From: Clostridiales bacterium
GTDB lineage: Bacteria; Acidobacteriota; Aminicenantia; Aminicenantales; UBA8522
NCBI GenBank assembly: GCA_029907205.1
Contig: JARYMI010000012.1
Coordinates: 1 to 64,000 of the forward strand
Direction: 5' to 3'
Length of the DNA stretch: 64,000 bases
Positions 53,647 through 62,274 of the stretch are shown one piece after another. Made by a program: the position numbers and the translations under genes. Positions within the stretch are counted from its first letter, which is position 1, and each line of letters begins with the position of its first letter. The notes below the pieces were generated by a model that saw nothing but the letters and a program-made list of their open reading frames with translations, was not told the origin of the DNA and did not search any database.

Positions 53647-56600
53647 CTAGTTCAGCTTGATTTTTGGAACCGGCAACAGATGGGGAACGTTGTTTTCGTT
53701 CATCAACTTGTTCAAGCGGGGGATGGTCTCGTCGATGATCTTATTGATTCGTTCGATAATGGCCACGAGCTTTTCTTCATTCACAGCGATATCCTTGAGC
53801 TGCCGCTCGGAAGGCGCTCCCGTGTACCCGCTGATTGACCGGCCGGCGAAAAGCAGCCGTCCTCGGACTGTCGACATCATTCCCCTGAAACCCGCAGACG
53901 GGTCTCCGACGAGCTCTTTCCGGATGTCCTCCACCTCCTTGACCGCGCTTTTCAGCGCTTCGGTCAGCGCGGCGGGGGCGCCGGGAACCTTCTTCAGAGT
54001 CCCCTCAGCATCCCTGAATTGCCTTTGCAGCGTATCCAGCGTTCGCTGCGCTTGGCCCAGGAGAGGGGTCAGCTTGTAAAGGCGCATCAGGGCGTCATGC
54101 TGGGCTTTTCTCTCGTCAAAGGAAACATCGATTCTGGGATCTCCGTCCACCATGAGCGTCTTCGTCATCTCCACTCCCCCCGCGGCGAGCGTCACTTTGT
54201 ACTCTCCGGGAAGGACAAAAGGCCCCAGGGATGCGGCAAACCGTTCCATCGCCCCGTCTCCCGCATCAGCCGGAGGCGGATACCTCAGGTCCCAGGTGAT
54301 CCGGTGGATTCCTGCCTCCTTGGCCCCTTTCAACTCTCGAACGATTTTTCCTTCGGCATTAGCGATGACAATCTTCGCCTCTTCCTTGACCTTCTCCCTC
54401 AGGTAATAGTTGATCAGGGCGCCGTAGGGCGGGTTGGAAGCGACAAAAAACTTGTGCCCCAGATCTCCCTTATGAGAGTAGGGGTTGAAAATAACAGCCG
54501 GACGCATGTCAAAAAGGTGGCTGCCTGCGGCCAGGACGTTGGCCTTCAACTGCTCGAGAGGTGTGATATCATCAAGAATCCAGATGCTCCGGCCGTGAGT
54601 GCCAAAGATCAGGTCGTTTTCACGGGGGTGGATGGCGATGTCATCGACCGGGACAAGAGGCAAGTTGCTCTTGATGCGGGTCCAGTTCACGCCCCGATCC
54701 AGCGAGACATAAGCCCCGCGCTCTGTTCCCACAAAAAGAAGGTCGGGGTTGCGATGATGTTCACGGATGACGCTGAGGGTGCCGCCGGCCGGGAGGGTGC
54801 CGGAAATGTTTTTCCAGGTGCCGCCGAAATCGTCGGTCATGAACGCGTACGCCTTGAAGTCGTCGCTGCGGTGCCCGTCGAACGTGACAAAGGCCCTTCC
54901 TTCGGCATGGCGAGAAGCCTCGACCCGGCTGACATATGTGTTTTTGGGAACGGCCGGAGGGAGAGGCGTCACGTTCTTCCATGTTTTCCCGTCGTCACGG
55001 GAAACCTGGACCAGTCCGTCGTCGGTACCGACATACAGCACGCCTTCCTTGAGCGGCGACTCGGAAACCGTCGTGATCGTCCCGTAGAAGCTGACACCGT
55101 CGTGGCGCGAAAGCGTTTCGGCATCAGGCGTGACGCCCATGATCGGCAATTTGTCCCTGTCGGTCTGGGTCGTCAAGTCGGCCGTCGGTTCCCAGGTGTC
55201 TCCTCTGTCCCGTGAGATAAAAAGTCTGTTGCCACCGAAGAAAACCTTTTTGGGGTTGTGCGGCGAAAGGAGGATCGGGCTGTTCCAGTTGAAGCGGTAT
55301 TGCTCGCCTTCCTGATCTGGCTGAGGCCGGATAGATTTGCTCTCCCCGGAGCGAAGGTCAAACCGGAAGATATTCCCATCCTGCGATTCTGCATAGATGG
55401 TGGTATGGTCAGTCGGGTCGACCTGGGTGTAAAAGCCGTCGCCGCCGCCGATGCGAATCCACTCATCGTTGGTGATACCGATTCTCGTCCAGGTGGCGCT
55501 TGGTCCGCCCCAGCTCCCGTTGTCCTGGAGACCTCCATAGACGTAATAGGGCTTGCGCATGTCAAACCCGACTTCGTAAAACTGGCCGAGGGGAATGGTG
55601 TTGACAAAGTCCCAGGTCTGGCCGCGGTCATAGGAAAAATGGATGCCGCCGTCCGAGCCCAAGATCATATGGCCGGAGTCAGCCGGGTTGATCCACATGG
55701 CGTGATGGTCGCTGTGGATTTTTTCGACGTGATCGGTGCGAAAAGTTTTTCCTCCGTCCTCGGAGAAGTACATGGCCGCTCCCAGAACCCAGATACGCTG
55801 GTCGTTGTTCGGGTCGATGCGGATTTTGCTGTAATACATCGGCCGCGGGTTGGTCGAGGACATTTTCTTCCAGGTCAGGCCCTTGTCTTCCGACCGGAAA
55901 ACGCCCCCGTTCTTGTTCTCTATAATGGCATAGACAATGTTCGGGTTGCGCCGGTAGACATCAATCCCGATGCGGCCTGTCGGCCCTTCCGGAAGCCCGC
56001 TCGTCAGTTTGACCCAGGTTTCTCCTCCGTCTGTCGTTTTATAAAGGCCGCTTCCCGGGCCTCCTCCGCTGAACCCGTAAGCTGTCCGTTGCCGCTGGTA
56101 GGCGGCGGCGTAGAGTGTCGAGGGGTTTTCGAAGTCGATGGCGACGTCGACAAACCCAGTGTTCTCATCAATGAATTTGGTGTTAACCCAGGTCTTTCCT
56201 CCGTCGGTTGTCCGGAAAAGCCCTCTCTCTTTGTTTGGACCCCAAAGGTGTCCGAGGGCAGCCACATAAACGACATCGGGGTTTGCCGGATGGATGACGA
56301 TGCGGCCGATATGATGGCTATCGCGAAGGCCCATGTTTTTCCAGGTGCGGCCGCCGTCTTCGGATTTATAGACTCCGTCTCCCCATGAAGAGCTCTGCCT
56401 GTTATTCGGCTCTCCCGTCCCTACCCAGACGATGTCCGGATGCGAGGGCGAGACGGTGACATCTCCGATCGTGCTCGTCGTCTGGCTGTCAAAAATCGGC
56501 TCCCAGGTAACGCCGTTGTTGGTTGTCTTCCACAGGCCTCCAGACGCCGTGGCGACATAGATGATACGCGGGTTCGTTTCGACGACGGCTAAATCATCTA

Positions 56601-56772
56601 TCCGGCCGCCCATGTTGGCCGGGCCGATGCATCTCCAGGTGAGGCCGTCGAGAAAGGATTCCCGGACGGCAACCCCGGGCTGCTTGATTTCTTTTGCAGC
56701 TCCGGCGAAAAGGATGAGCAAGAAGACTGCGGTTAAAAAGACAAGGCCTCGAGAAAGAGCGTATTTTTTCAT
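53647..56772 (-). CDS. Large secreted VPS10/BNR-repeat (sortilin-like, 'glycosyl hydrolase') protein
   Basis: About 1041 residues from the ATG at 56772, behind AGGAGGT; an in-frame extension upstream lacks a ribosome site. Signal peptide, then many BNR/Asp-box repeats (GGLWKTTNNGVTWEP, GVYKSEDGGRTWKN, GLFRTTDGGKTWVN, GGVFRSEDKGLTWKK), forming a VPS10-like ten-bladed propeller to about residue 750. A beta-sandwich region (KIVIANAEGKIVRELKGAK) and a helical C-terminal domain of ~170 residues follow. Databases often label such proteins glycosyl hydrolases, but sialidase catalytic residues are not evident; peptide binding is as likely. They are abundant in Acidobacteriota and Bacteroidota. Confidence 0.82.
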   Translation of the reverse strand: MKKYALSRGLVFLTAVFLLILFAGAAKEIKQPGVAVRESFLDGLTWRCIGPANMGGRIDDLAVVETNPRIIYVATASGGLWKTTNNGVTWEPIFDSQTTSTIGDVTVSPSHPDIVWVGTGEPNNRQSSSWGDGVYKSEDGGRTWKNMGLRDSHHIGRIVIHPANPDVVYVAALGHLWGPNKERGLFRTTDGGKTWVNTKFIDENTGFVDVAIDFENPSTLYAAAYQRQRTAYGFSGGGPGSGLYKTTDGGETWVKLTSGLPEGPTGRIGIDVYRRNPNIVYAIIENKNGGVFRSEDKGLTWKKMSSTNPRPMYYSKIRIDPNNDQRIWVLGAAMYFSEDGGKTFRTDHVEKIHSDHHAMWINPADSGHMILGSDGGIHFSYDRGQTWDFVNTIPLGQFYEVGFDMRKPYYVYGGLQDNGSWGGPSATWTRIGITNDEWIRIGGGDGFYTQVDPTDHTTIYAESQDGNIFRFDLRSGESKSIRPQPDQEGEQYRFNWNSPILLSPHNPKKVFFGGNRLFISRDRGDTWEPTADLTTQTDRDKLPIMGVTPDAETLSRHDGVSFYGTITTVSESPLKEGVLYVGTDDGLVQVSRDDGKTWKNVTPLPPAVPKNTYVSRVEASRHAEGRAFVTFDGHRSDDFKAYAFMTDDFGGTWKNISGTLPAGGTLSVIREHHRNPDLLFVGTERGAYVSLDRGVNWTRIKSNLPLVPVDDIAIHPRENDLIFGTHGRSIWILDDITPLEQLKANVLAAGSHLFDMRPAVIFNPYSHKGDLGHKFFVASNPPYGALINYYLREKVKEEAKIVIANAEGKIVRELKGAKEAGIHRITWDLRYPPPADAGDGAMERFAASLGPFVLPGEYKVTLAAGGVEMTKTLMVDGDPRIDVSFDERKAQHDALMRLYKLTPLLGQAQRTLDTLQRQFRDAEGTLKKVPGAPAALTEALKSAVKEVEDIRKELVGDPSAGFRGMMSTVRGRLLFAGRSISGYTGAPSERQLKDIAVNEEKLVAIIERINKIIDETIPRLNKLMNENNVPHLLPVPKIKLN

Positions 56773-56890
56773 GTCCAACCTCCTTTTATTATTTCCCTTT
56801 CTCAATCATCAGTGCGCCTGGCGACCTAAAAAACTTGGGGTTATTCTTATCACAGCCGAGGCCGACTTGCAAGAAATGGGGTGAATAATG

Positions 56891-56942
56891 TAGCATCTCT
56901 TTTAATGTGATTCCATAAAGATCACATATTCAGAGATGCTTC
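56891..56942. repeat. MITE-like element, minimal copy 3
   Basis: 52 bp. AGCATCTCT (56892-56900) pairs with AGAGATGCT (56932-56940), and inside it ATGTGAT pairs with ATCACAT. It carries the ends of copies 1 and 2 but none of their core. It stands 9 bp before the lpxK start. Confidence 0.65.
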
Positions 56943-56951
56943 TGGAGAATA

Positions 56952-57980
56952 ATGTATAGTCCGAAGGGAATGAAGATCTTGGTCCTGGTCTTCTCCCTTT
57001 TTTCCCGCTTTGTCTCCCGAATCAAGAACTTCCTTTATGATGTCAACATTCTTAAACCCAAGCGAGCGCCTCTTCCGGTGATCAGCGTGGGTAGCATCTT
57101 CCTCGGGGGAACGGAAAAAACGCCGTTGGCCATGGAGATTTTGGGCTGGCTTCTCGAGCGGGGGCGACGCCCGGCTCTCGTCTCGCGAGGCTACAGAGGG
57201 CAGTGGGAGAAGGAGGGCGGCCTCGTCTCGAACGGAGCGGGACTATTCGCCTCGTGGGAACAATCCGGTGACGAACCGCTCATGGTAGCCAGGGCAATTC
57301 CGCGGGCGGGCGTTTTCGTCGGAAAAGACCGCCTGGACTCCTGCCGTCGAGCCAAAGACATGGGGTTTGAGATCGCTGTCTTGGACGACGGCTTCCAACA
57401 CCGCCGCCTCGGCCGAGACCTCGACATAGTTATCTATTCTCCACGGGAAAGAACAGCTCTTCGCGAGCCCCGCTCCTCGCTCAAGCGAGCCGACATCATT
57501 TTGATAAAAGAAGGCGATGTCAGCGGTTCCACGGCTGCCAAGATCCTCGGCCACGCTCAAAAAGATATCTTTTCTTATGCTGTCTTAGGTAAGGGCCTTT
57601 ATCATCTCTGGAAAAACGAATCCTTAGCCGATGAAACTCTGGCCAAAAAACGGGTCCTGGCTTTTTGCGGCATCGCCCGGCCGGAAAGGTTTTTTTCCCA
57701 ACTTGAAGGCGCGGGAGCGCGGATCGTCTCTCGGCTTGCGTTTCCCGACCACCATCCGTACCCGGATTCTTCCCTGGACAAGATCATCCGCAGGCTCAAA
57801 GCGAGCGGAGCCGAGGCCGCTGTCACGACCGAAAAAGACGCGCTGAAGATTCTTGGCAGCCGCGGCCATTTCGAGGGTTTTCCCGTCTATTGTTTAACCA
57901 TTGGCCTCCGGATAGAACCTGAATTTTACGCCAGGCTTGATGCTTTCATCGAGGAATCCCTCAGGTTAAAATCCCTATGA
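56952..57980 (+). CDS. lpxK: Tetraacyldisaccharide 4'-kinase LpxK
   Basis: 342 residues; Met7 (56970, behind AAGGGA) is an alternative start. Family motifs: VISVGSIFLGGTEKTPLA, LVSRGYRG, DEPLMVARAIP, VLDDGFQHRRLGRDLDIVIY and TTEKDALKI. It phosphorylates the lipid A precursor at position 4'. The P-loop reads GGTEKT (52-57), where the usual form is GGTGKT: Glu55 replaces a nearly invariant Gly, and Ser replaces Asn in SVGN. The rest of the protein looks intact. It overlaps the acyltransferase gene by four bases. Confidence 0.88.
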   Translation: MYSPKGMKILVLVFSLFSRFVSRIKNFLYDVNILKPKRAPLPVISVGSIFLGGTEKTPLAMEILGWLLERGRRPALVSRGYRGQWEKEGGLVSNGAGLFASWEQSGDEPLMVARAIPRAGVFVGKDRLDSCRRAKDMGFEIAVLDDGFQHRRLGRDLDIVIYSPRERTALREPRSSLKRADIILIKEGDVSGSTAAKILGHAQKDIFSYAVLGKGLYHLWKNESLADETLAKKRVLAFCGIARPERFFSQLEGAGARIVSRLAFPDHHPYPDSSLDKIIRRLKASGAEAAVTTEKDALKILGSRGHFEGFPVYCLTIGLRIEPEFYARLDAFIEESLRLKSL

Positions 57981-58879
57981 ATTATATAGATTCGATAGGA
58001 ATTATAAATATTATGCTGGTCCAAGCCTTGCGCTCGCTGTTTTTTCTCCTGCCCCGCCGCTTCGCTCTCCTTCTCGGGGAAGGAGCTGGAGATCTGCTCT
58101 TTTTTCTTGACGGCCGCCACCGCCGCCTCGCCCTGGCCAACCTGAAAAAAGCCCTTGGGAACGAGCTCTCCACCCACGAACGCCGCCTGATCGCCAGAAA
58201 ATCTTTTCTCCACTTCGGCCGGATGCTCGCTGATAACCTCAAATGGGCTCAGCTTGGCGAATCGCGGCGTCAAGAGCTCCTCAAACTCGAGGGCGAAGAG
58301 AACATCCGCCAAGCCCTTGATCGAGGAAACGGGGTTCTTCTTTTCTCGGCTCATTTCGGCAACTGGGAAGTCGCCAGCCTGGCCCTCTCCCGCCTTGGAG
58401 GGCTCCATGTCGTGGCCAGGCCTCTCGACAGCAGGCCGGCCGAGCGGGAGCTCTTTCGTTTCCGGACCAGCCTGGGCGCAAAAATTATTTACAAGCACCA
58501 GGCCGCAAAGCCCATCCTCCAGGCTCTTCGCCGGAACGAAATGGTGGCCATCCTCATCGACCAGAATGTCCTCCGCAGCGAGGCAGTCTTCGTGGACTTC
58601 TTCGGTCTCCCTGCCGCCACAACGCCCAGCTTGGCCTCTTTCCATCTGCGCACTCATGCCCCGATCGTCCCGGTGTTCTGCTATCCAACACCCCTTTTTT
58701 CTTACTTGGTGAAGATCGCTCCGCCGCTGGACGTCGAACTCACCGGAGATAGGGAAGAGGACGTGTTGAAAATCACCCAGCGTTCGACTAAGATTATTGA
58801 GTCGGAGATTCGGGCGCGGCCGGACCTCTGGTTCTGGTTCCATAATCGCTGGAAGACACGGCCCGAAGGCAAGACTTGA
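57977..58879 (+). CDS. Lipid A biosynthesis acyltransferase (LpxL/HtrB family)
   Basis: 300 residues. An N-terminal hydrophobic region is followed by the lysophospholipid acyltransferase fold with the catalytic His-x4-Glu motif in SAHFGNWE, VVARPLDSR, and LIDQNVLRSEAVFVDFFG. It probably adds a secondary acyl chain to Kdo-lipid A or its precursor. Its ATGA overlap with lpxK supports a lipid A role. Which position it acylates cannot be read from sequence. Confidence 0.87.
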   Translation: MNYIDSIGIINIMLVQALRSLFFLLPRRFALLLGEGAGDLLFFLDGRHRRLALANLKKALGNELSTHERRLIARKSFLHFGRMLADNLKWAQLGESRRQELLKLEGEENIRQALDRGNGVLLFSAHFGNWEVASLALSRLGGLHVVARPLDSRPAERELFRFRTSLGAKIIYKHQAAKPILQALRRNEMVAILIDQNVLRSEAVFVDFFGLPAATTPSLASFHLRTHAPIVPVFCYPTPLFSYLVKIAPPLDVELTGDREEDVLKITQRSTKIIESEIRARPDLWFWFHNRWKTRPEGKT

Positions 58880-58897
58880 GGAAGCGGGAGGCAAGCG

Positions 58898-59638
58898 ATG
58901 CGGGAAAAACGCAACGGCGATGAGCTCAGGCCGGTCAAGATTCAACTGGATTATTTAGACTATGCGGACGGCTCGGCCCTCATGGAAATCGGCAAGACCC
59001 GTGTTGTCGCCGCCGCCACGATCGACGACAAAGTCCCCCCGTTTCTCAAAGGAACGGGCGCAGGCTGGGTGACGGCTGAATACTCGATGCTCCCCTGCTC
59101 CACAGAAAAAAGAAACGTCAGGGAAAGGACACAGGGCCGGATATCGGGGCGAAGCCAGGAGATCCAGCGCCTGATCGGCCGGGCCCTTCGCGCGGTGACC
59201 GACCTCGAAGCGCTGGGCGAGAGGACGGTCATCATCGATTGCGACGTCATCCAGGCCGACGGAAGCACGCGTGTTGCTTCCATTACGGCGGGCTGCGTGG
59301 CCCTGGCCCTGGCCCTTAAAAAACTCCTGGATGAAAAAGTCATCGACCAGATGCCTCTTCAGCACCTTGTCTGCGGAGTGAGCGTGGGGATCGTCGACGG
59401 CCAGCCTCTTCTTGACCTCGACTACAGCGAAGATTCGCGCGCCGCGCTCGACATGAACGTCGTTGAAACCGACCGGGGCCATCTTATCGAAGTCCAGGCT
59501 TCGGCCGAGAAAGCGCCGTTTTCGCGCAAAGAGTTAGGGGCGCTTCTCCGCCTCGCCGACAAAGGGGTCAAAGAGCTCGTCCAAATCCAAAAAGCCGTTC
59601 TCAAGAAGAAAAGCCTCCTGTTCATGGCTTACGGCTGA
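58898..59638 (+). CDS. rph: Ribonuclease PH
   Basis: 246 residues, the normal size. Motifs: ALMEIGKTRVVAAATID, EYSMLPCSTEKRNVRE, GRSQEIQRLIGRALRA, IDCDVIQADGSTR and the C-terminal MNVVETDRGHLIEVQ. It is a phosphorolytic 3'-5' exoribonuclease that trims tRNA 3' ends. GGGAGG precedes the ATG. It is in the same run as lpxK-lpxL and is followed by a sugar-nucleotide enzyme. Confidence 0.94.
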   Translation: MREKRNGDELRPVKIQLDYLDYADGSALMEIGKTRVVAAATIDDKVPPFLKGTGAGWVTAEYSMLPCSTEKRNVRERTQGRISGRSQEIQRLIGRALRAVTDLEALGERTVIIDCDVIQADGSTRVASITAGCVALALALKKLLDEKVIDQMPLQHLVCGVSVGIVDGQPLLDLDYSEDSRAALDMNVVETDRGHLIEVQASAEKAPFSRKELGALLRLADKGVKELVQIQKAVLKKKSLLFMAYG

Positions 59639-59650
59639 GAGGAGGACAGG

Positions 59651-60595
59651 ATGAAAAGGATTCTTGTCACAGGAGGAGCCGGTTTCTTGGGAAGCCACCT
59701 GTGCGAATATCTTCTTCGAAGCGGGGCGGACGTCGTCTGCATCGACAATTTCTTTTCCGGGAGCAAGGACAATATCCGCCATCTCCTCGACCATCCCTAT
59801 TTCGAGCTCATCCGCCACGACGTCATCCATCCCCTTTTCATCGAGGTCGACCAGATTTACCACCTCGCCTGCCCGGCTTCGCCCATCCACTACCAGCACA
59901 ACCCGATCAAAACAGTCAAAACCAACGTCATGGGCACGATCAACATGCTCGGCCTGGCCAAAAGGATCAAGGCCAGGATTCTGTTGGCCTCCTCCTCGGA
60001 AGTCTACGGCGACGCCGAAATCCACCCTCAGCCCGAAAGCTACTGGGGAAACGTCAACCCGATCGGCATCCGGAGCTGCTACGACGAAGGCAAGCGCGTG
60101 GCTGAGACGCTGATGATGGATTACTCGCGACAAAACAATGTCGACATCCGGATCGCCCGTATTTTCAACACCTATGGGCCCCGCATGGCTGTTAATGACG
60201 GCCGCGTCGTTAGCAACTTTATCGTTCAGGCTCTCCGGGGCGAAAGCCTGACGGTTTACGGAGACGGAAAACAAACGCGCTCCTTTTGCTACGTCTCCGA
60301 CCTTGTCGAGGTTTTGGTCCAGTTGATGAACAAGGAAGGCCTCACAAACCCGGTCAACCTGGGAAACCCCGCTGAATGCACCGTCCTCGAGCTGGCCAAA
60401 AAAGTGTTAGAGCTCACCGGCCGCCGTCCAGAAATCACCTTCAGCCCTTTGCCCGCCGATGACCCTGTCCGGCGCTGCCCCGACATCTCGCTGGCAAGGG
60501 AAAAATTGGGCTGGCAACCAAAGGTCGGCCTCGACGAAGGGCTCCAGAAGACAATCGCGTATTTTCAGGAGAAGCTTGGAATCAAAGAAAAATAA
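59651..60595 (+). CDS. UDP-glucuronate decarboxylase (UDP-xylose synthase) type SDR
   Basis: 314 residues of the extended SDR family: NAD-binding GGAGFLGSH (8-16), [19 protein letters not shown] (very typical of UXS enzymes), SSSEVYGD, and the catalytic YDEGK (Tyr-x3-Lys) followed by [11 protein letters not shown] and [10 protein letters not shown]. It would convert UDP-glucuronate to UDP-xylose for surface glycans. GAGGAGGACAGG precedes the ATG. The glycosyltransferase next to it is a plausible partner. Confidence 0.88.
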   Translation: MKRILVTGGAGFLGSHLCEYLLRSGADVVCIDNFFSGSKDNIRHLLDHPYFELIRHDVIHPLFIEVDQIYHLACPASPIHYQHNPIKTVKTNVMGTINMLGLAKRIKARILLASSSEVYGDAEIHPQPESYWGNVNPIGIRSCYDEGKRVAETLMMDYSRQNNVDIRIARIFNTYGPRMAVNDGRVVSNFIVQALRGESLTVYGDGKQTRSFCYVSDLVEVLVQLMNKEGLTNPVNLGNPAECTVLELAKKVLELTGRRPEITFSPLPADDPVRRCPDISLAREKLGWQPKVGLDEGLQKTIAYFQEKLGIKEK

Positions 60596-60607
60596 GAGGT
60601 CCGAAAC

Positions 60608-61294
60608 TTGAGGCTATCGATCGTCATTCCAGTGTTTAACGAGGTCAAAACGATCGAGGAAATCCTCCGCCGCGTCCAGTCCGTTGACGCCGGCCTGGAT
60701 AAAGAGATCATCGTCGTCGACGACGGCTCAACAGACGGGACGCGTGAAGTCCTGGAGCGTCTTGCTTCGCCATCCGTCAAGGTCATTTTCCATGAAAAAA
60801 ACACCGGGAAGGGCAGCGCTTTGCACACAGGATTTGCCGAAGCAGGGGGCGACATCGTCGTCGTCCAGGACGCCGACTTAGAGTACGACCCAAGAGAATA
60901 TCCGCAGCTTTTGGAGCCGATCTTAGACGGCCGGGCGGACGTCGTCTACGGCAGCCGCTTTCTGGGCGGTCCTCATCGGGTTCTTTTTTTCTGGCATTAT
61001 GTGGGAAACAGGATCTTGACGACCTTCTCCAACATGCTCTCCAACCTGAACCTGACGGACATGGAAACCTGCTACAAGGTTTTCAGGAAGGATGCTCTTC
61101 AACGAATCAAGCTCAAGTCGAAGCGGTTCGGGTTTGAGCCGGAGGTCACGATTAAGCTGGCCAAGCTGAAGTGCCGGTTTTACGAGGTCCCGATCTCCTA
61201 TTCCGGCCGGGATTACACCGAGGGAAAGAAAATCGGCTGGAGAGACGGCGTGGCTGCGCTTTTCCATATCATCCGCTTCAGATTTTTCGGTTAA
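60608..61294 (+). CDS. Family 2 glycosyltransferase (dolichol-phosphate mannosyltransferase-like)
   Basis: 228 residues starting at TTG 60608 behind AGAGGT. GT-A fold motifs: [51 protein letters not shown] (the metal-binding acidic motif), [11 protein letters not shown] and [13 protein letters not shown]. It resembles DPM1-type enzymes that move a sugar to a polyprenyl phosphate. It lacks C-terminal membrane helices. It lies 12 nt after the UXS gene. Confidence 0.85.
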   Translation: MRLSIVIPVFNEVKTIEEILRRVQSVDAGLDKEIIVVDDGSTDGTREVLERLASPSVKVIFHEKNTGKGSALHTGFAEAGGDIVVVQDADLEYDPREYPQLLEPILDGRADVVYGSRFLGGPHRVLFFWHYVGNRILTTFSNMLSNLNLTDMETCYKVFRKDALQRIKLKSKRFGFEPEVTIKLAKLKCRFYEVPISYSGRDYTEGKKIGWRDGVAALFHIIRFRFFG

Positions 61295-61429
61295 CCAACG
61301 AGAAATAAAAGCGCCTGGCCCCTATTCTTCGGCGAAGGCGTCCTTGAGGAGCTCAGCTTGACAGTTTCCCTGAGGATGACCTGCGATCTTTCATATTTTC
61401 AACTCAAGAAGCATGTCATCTCCATTTCA

Positions 61430-61461
61430 GGCAAGCCTGGGCAGGTTGTTCAGGCCTTGCC
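61430..61461. terminator. Possible bidirectional terminator hairpin
   Basis: GGCAAGCCTG and CAGGCCTTGCC arms with one bulge and an 11-nt loop, between the convergent GT2 and NTPase genes. The surrounding 220 bp hold no convincing gene. Confidence 0.4.
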
Positions 61462-61516
61462 CACCGCCTTATTTCCTTCTTCCTTTGTAAGGGCTTCTTG
61501 TCTCTTTTACACGCGC

Positions 61517-62035
61517 TTATTCCTGGGGAGGGCAAAATAAGGCAAGGATTTCAGCCGAGAGATTATTGCGGTTCTTTTCAGTTATTTCAAAAAGCCGGAC
61601 ATCTGGCCTGGCTTTGATTCCGGCGATAAAACCGGGCCCTTTGAGGGCAATCGTGGCGATAAGGAGCTTATCAGAATCGAGAATCTTATCTATGAGCTCC
61701 CGGAATACCGAGGACAGGCATTCCATCTTCCCGATTTCGTCGATGATAATGAGCTTAGTCTCGGGTGCATTGAAGGGAATGGATTCGATGAATTGCTCGA
61801 ACCCGGAGACATCAACGCCGTATTTTCCCACCCTGTGCCGGCTTCTTAAGTCCACATGAGAAAGAAGCCCCTTCCGTCCATCAAGGCTTTGAAGCTCAAA
61901 TCCCTTTCGCACGCCCCGCTCGCGTCTCTCCTCAGTATAAAATCCGACCGGCTGCAAGTCCTTTAGTTTCTCGGCAATCTTCAGGACGAGCGTTGTCTTG
62001 CCGACTCCCGGTAGCCCCGTAACAAGGATTTTCAT
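61517..62035 (-). CDS. Nucleoside-triphosphatase THEP1 family
   Basis: About 172 residues from the ATG at 62035. Walker A GLPGVGKTT, then FYTEERRERGVRKGF, the Walker B-like LIIIDEIGKMECLS and a conserved IATIALKG; these match the THEP1/DUF265 NTPase family (archaeal, bacterial and human NTPCR). Members hydrolyse NTPs in vitro; the biological role is unsettled. It is monocistronic and divergent from the flotillin gene, and converges on the GT2 gene. Confidence 0.86.
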   Translation of the reverse strand: MKILVTGLPGVGKTTLVLKIAEKLKDLQPVGFYTEERRERGVRKGFELQSLDGRKGLLSHVDLRSRHRVGKYGVDVSGFEQFIESIPFNAPETKLIIIDEIGKMECLSSVFRELIDKILDSDKLLIATIALKGPGFIAGIKARPDVRLFEITEKNRNNLSAEILALFCPPQE

Positions 62036-62087
62036 TCTTCCTGGAATCGAACTTCCTTCTAACAAACTTTCCTCACACCTTTCTGTG

Positions 62088-62093
62088 ATTATA
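62088..62093 (-). promoter_or_regulatory. Candidate -10 for the THEP1 gene
   Basis: TATAAT on the minus strand, about 52 nt before the ATG, with no clear -35. AGGAAG near the ATG is a plausible ribosome site. Confidence 0.4.
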
Positions 62094-62167
62094 TTCTATC
62101 CGCCCCTCGTGGAAATGCACAAGGGCCGATGCTTCTATCCCAAATTCACCCGATAGAGCTGTGTGAC

Positions 62168-62197
62168 TTGACTTTCTCCGCCCCATAAATATATTAT
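62168..62197 (+). promoter_or_regulatory. Promoter of the flotillin gene
   Basis: TTGACT (62168-62173), an 18-bp spacer and TATTAT (62192-62197). The leader is ~70 nt, ending with GGAGGAGG before the ATG. Confidence 0.62.
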
Positions 62198-62274
62198 TTT
62201 TATTTCATTTAGCTTCGCATCTCATACCCGCGAGTCGTCTCAAGGGCCACGAGATCGATTCGGAGGAGGTCATC

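Noticed and set aside
54019-56388. Long antisense open frames (376-398 codons) opposite the VPS10/BNR gene
   Set aside because: Their translations have no domain or signal pattern, they lie wholly inside a well-supported gene, and the host gene's GC-rich third positions explain the open frames.
61358-61540. Possible 60-codon gene between the GT2 and NTPase genes
   Set aside because: No ribosome site, no homology pattern, and it contains the probable terminator hairpin.
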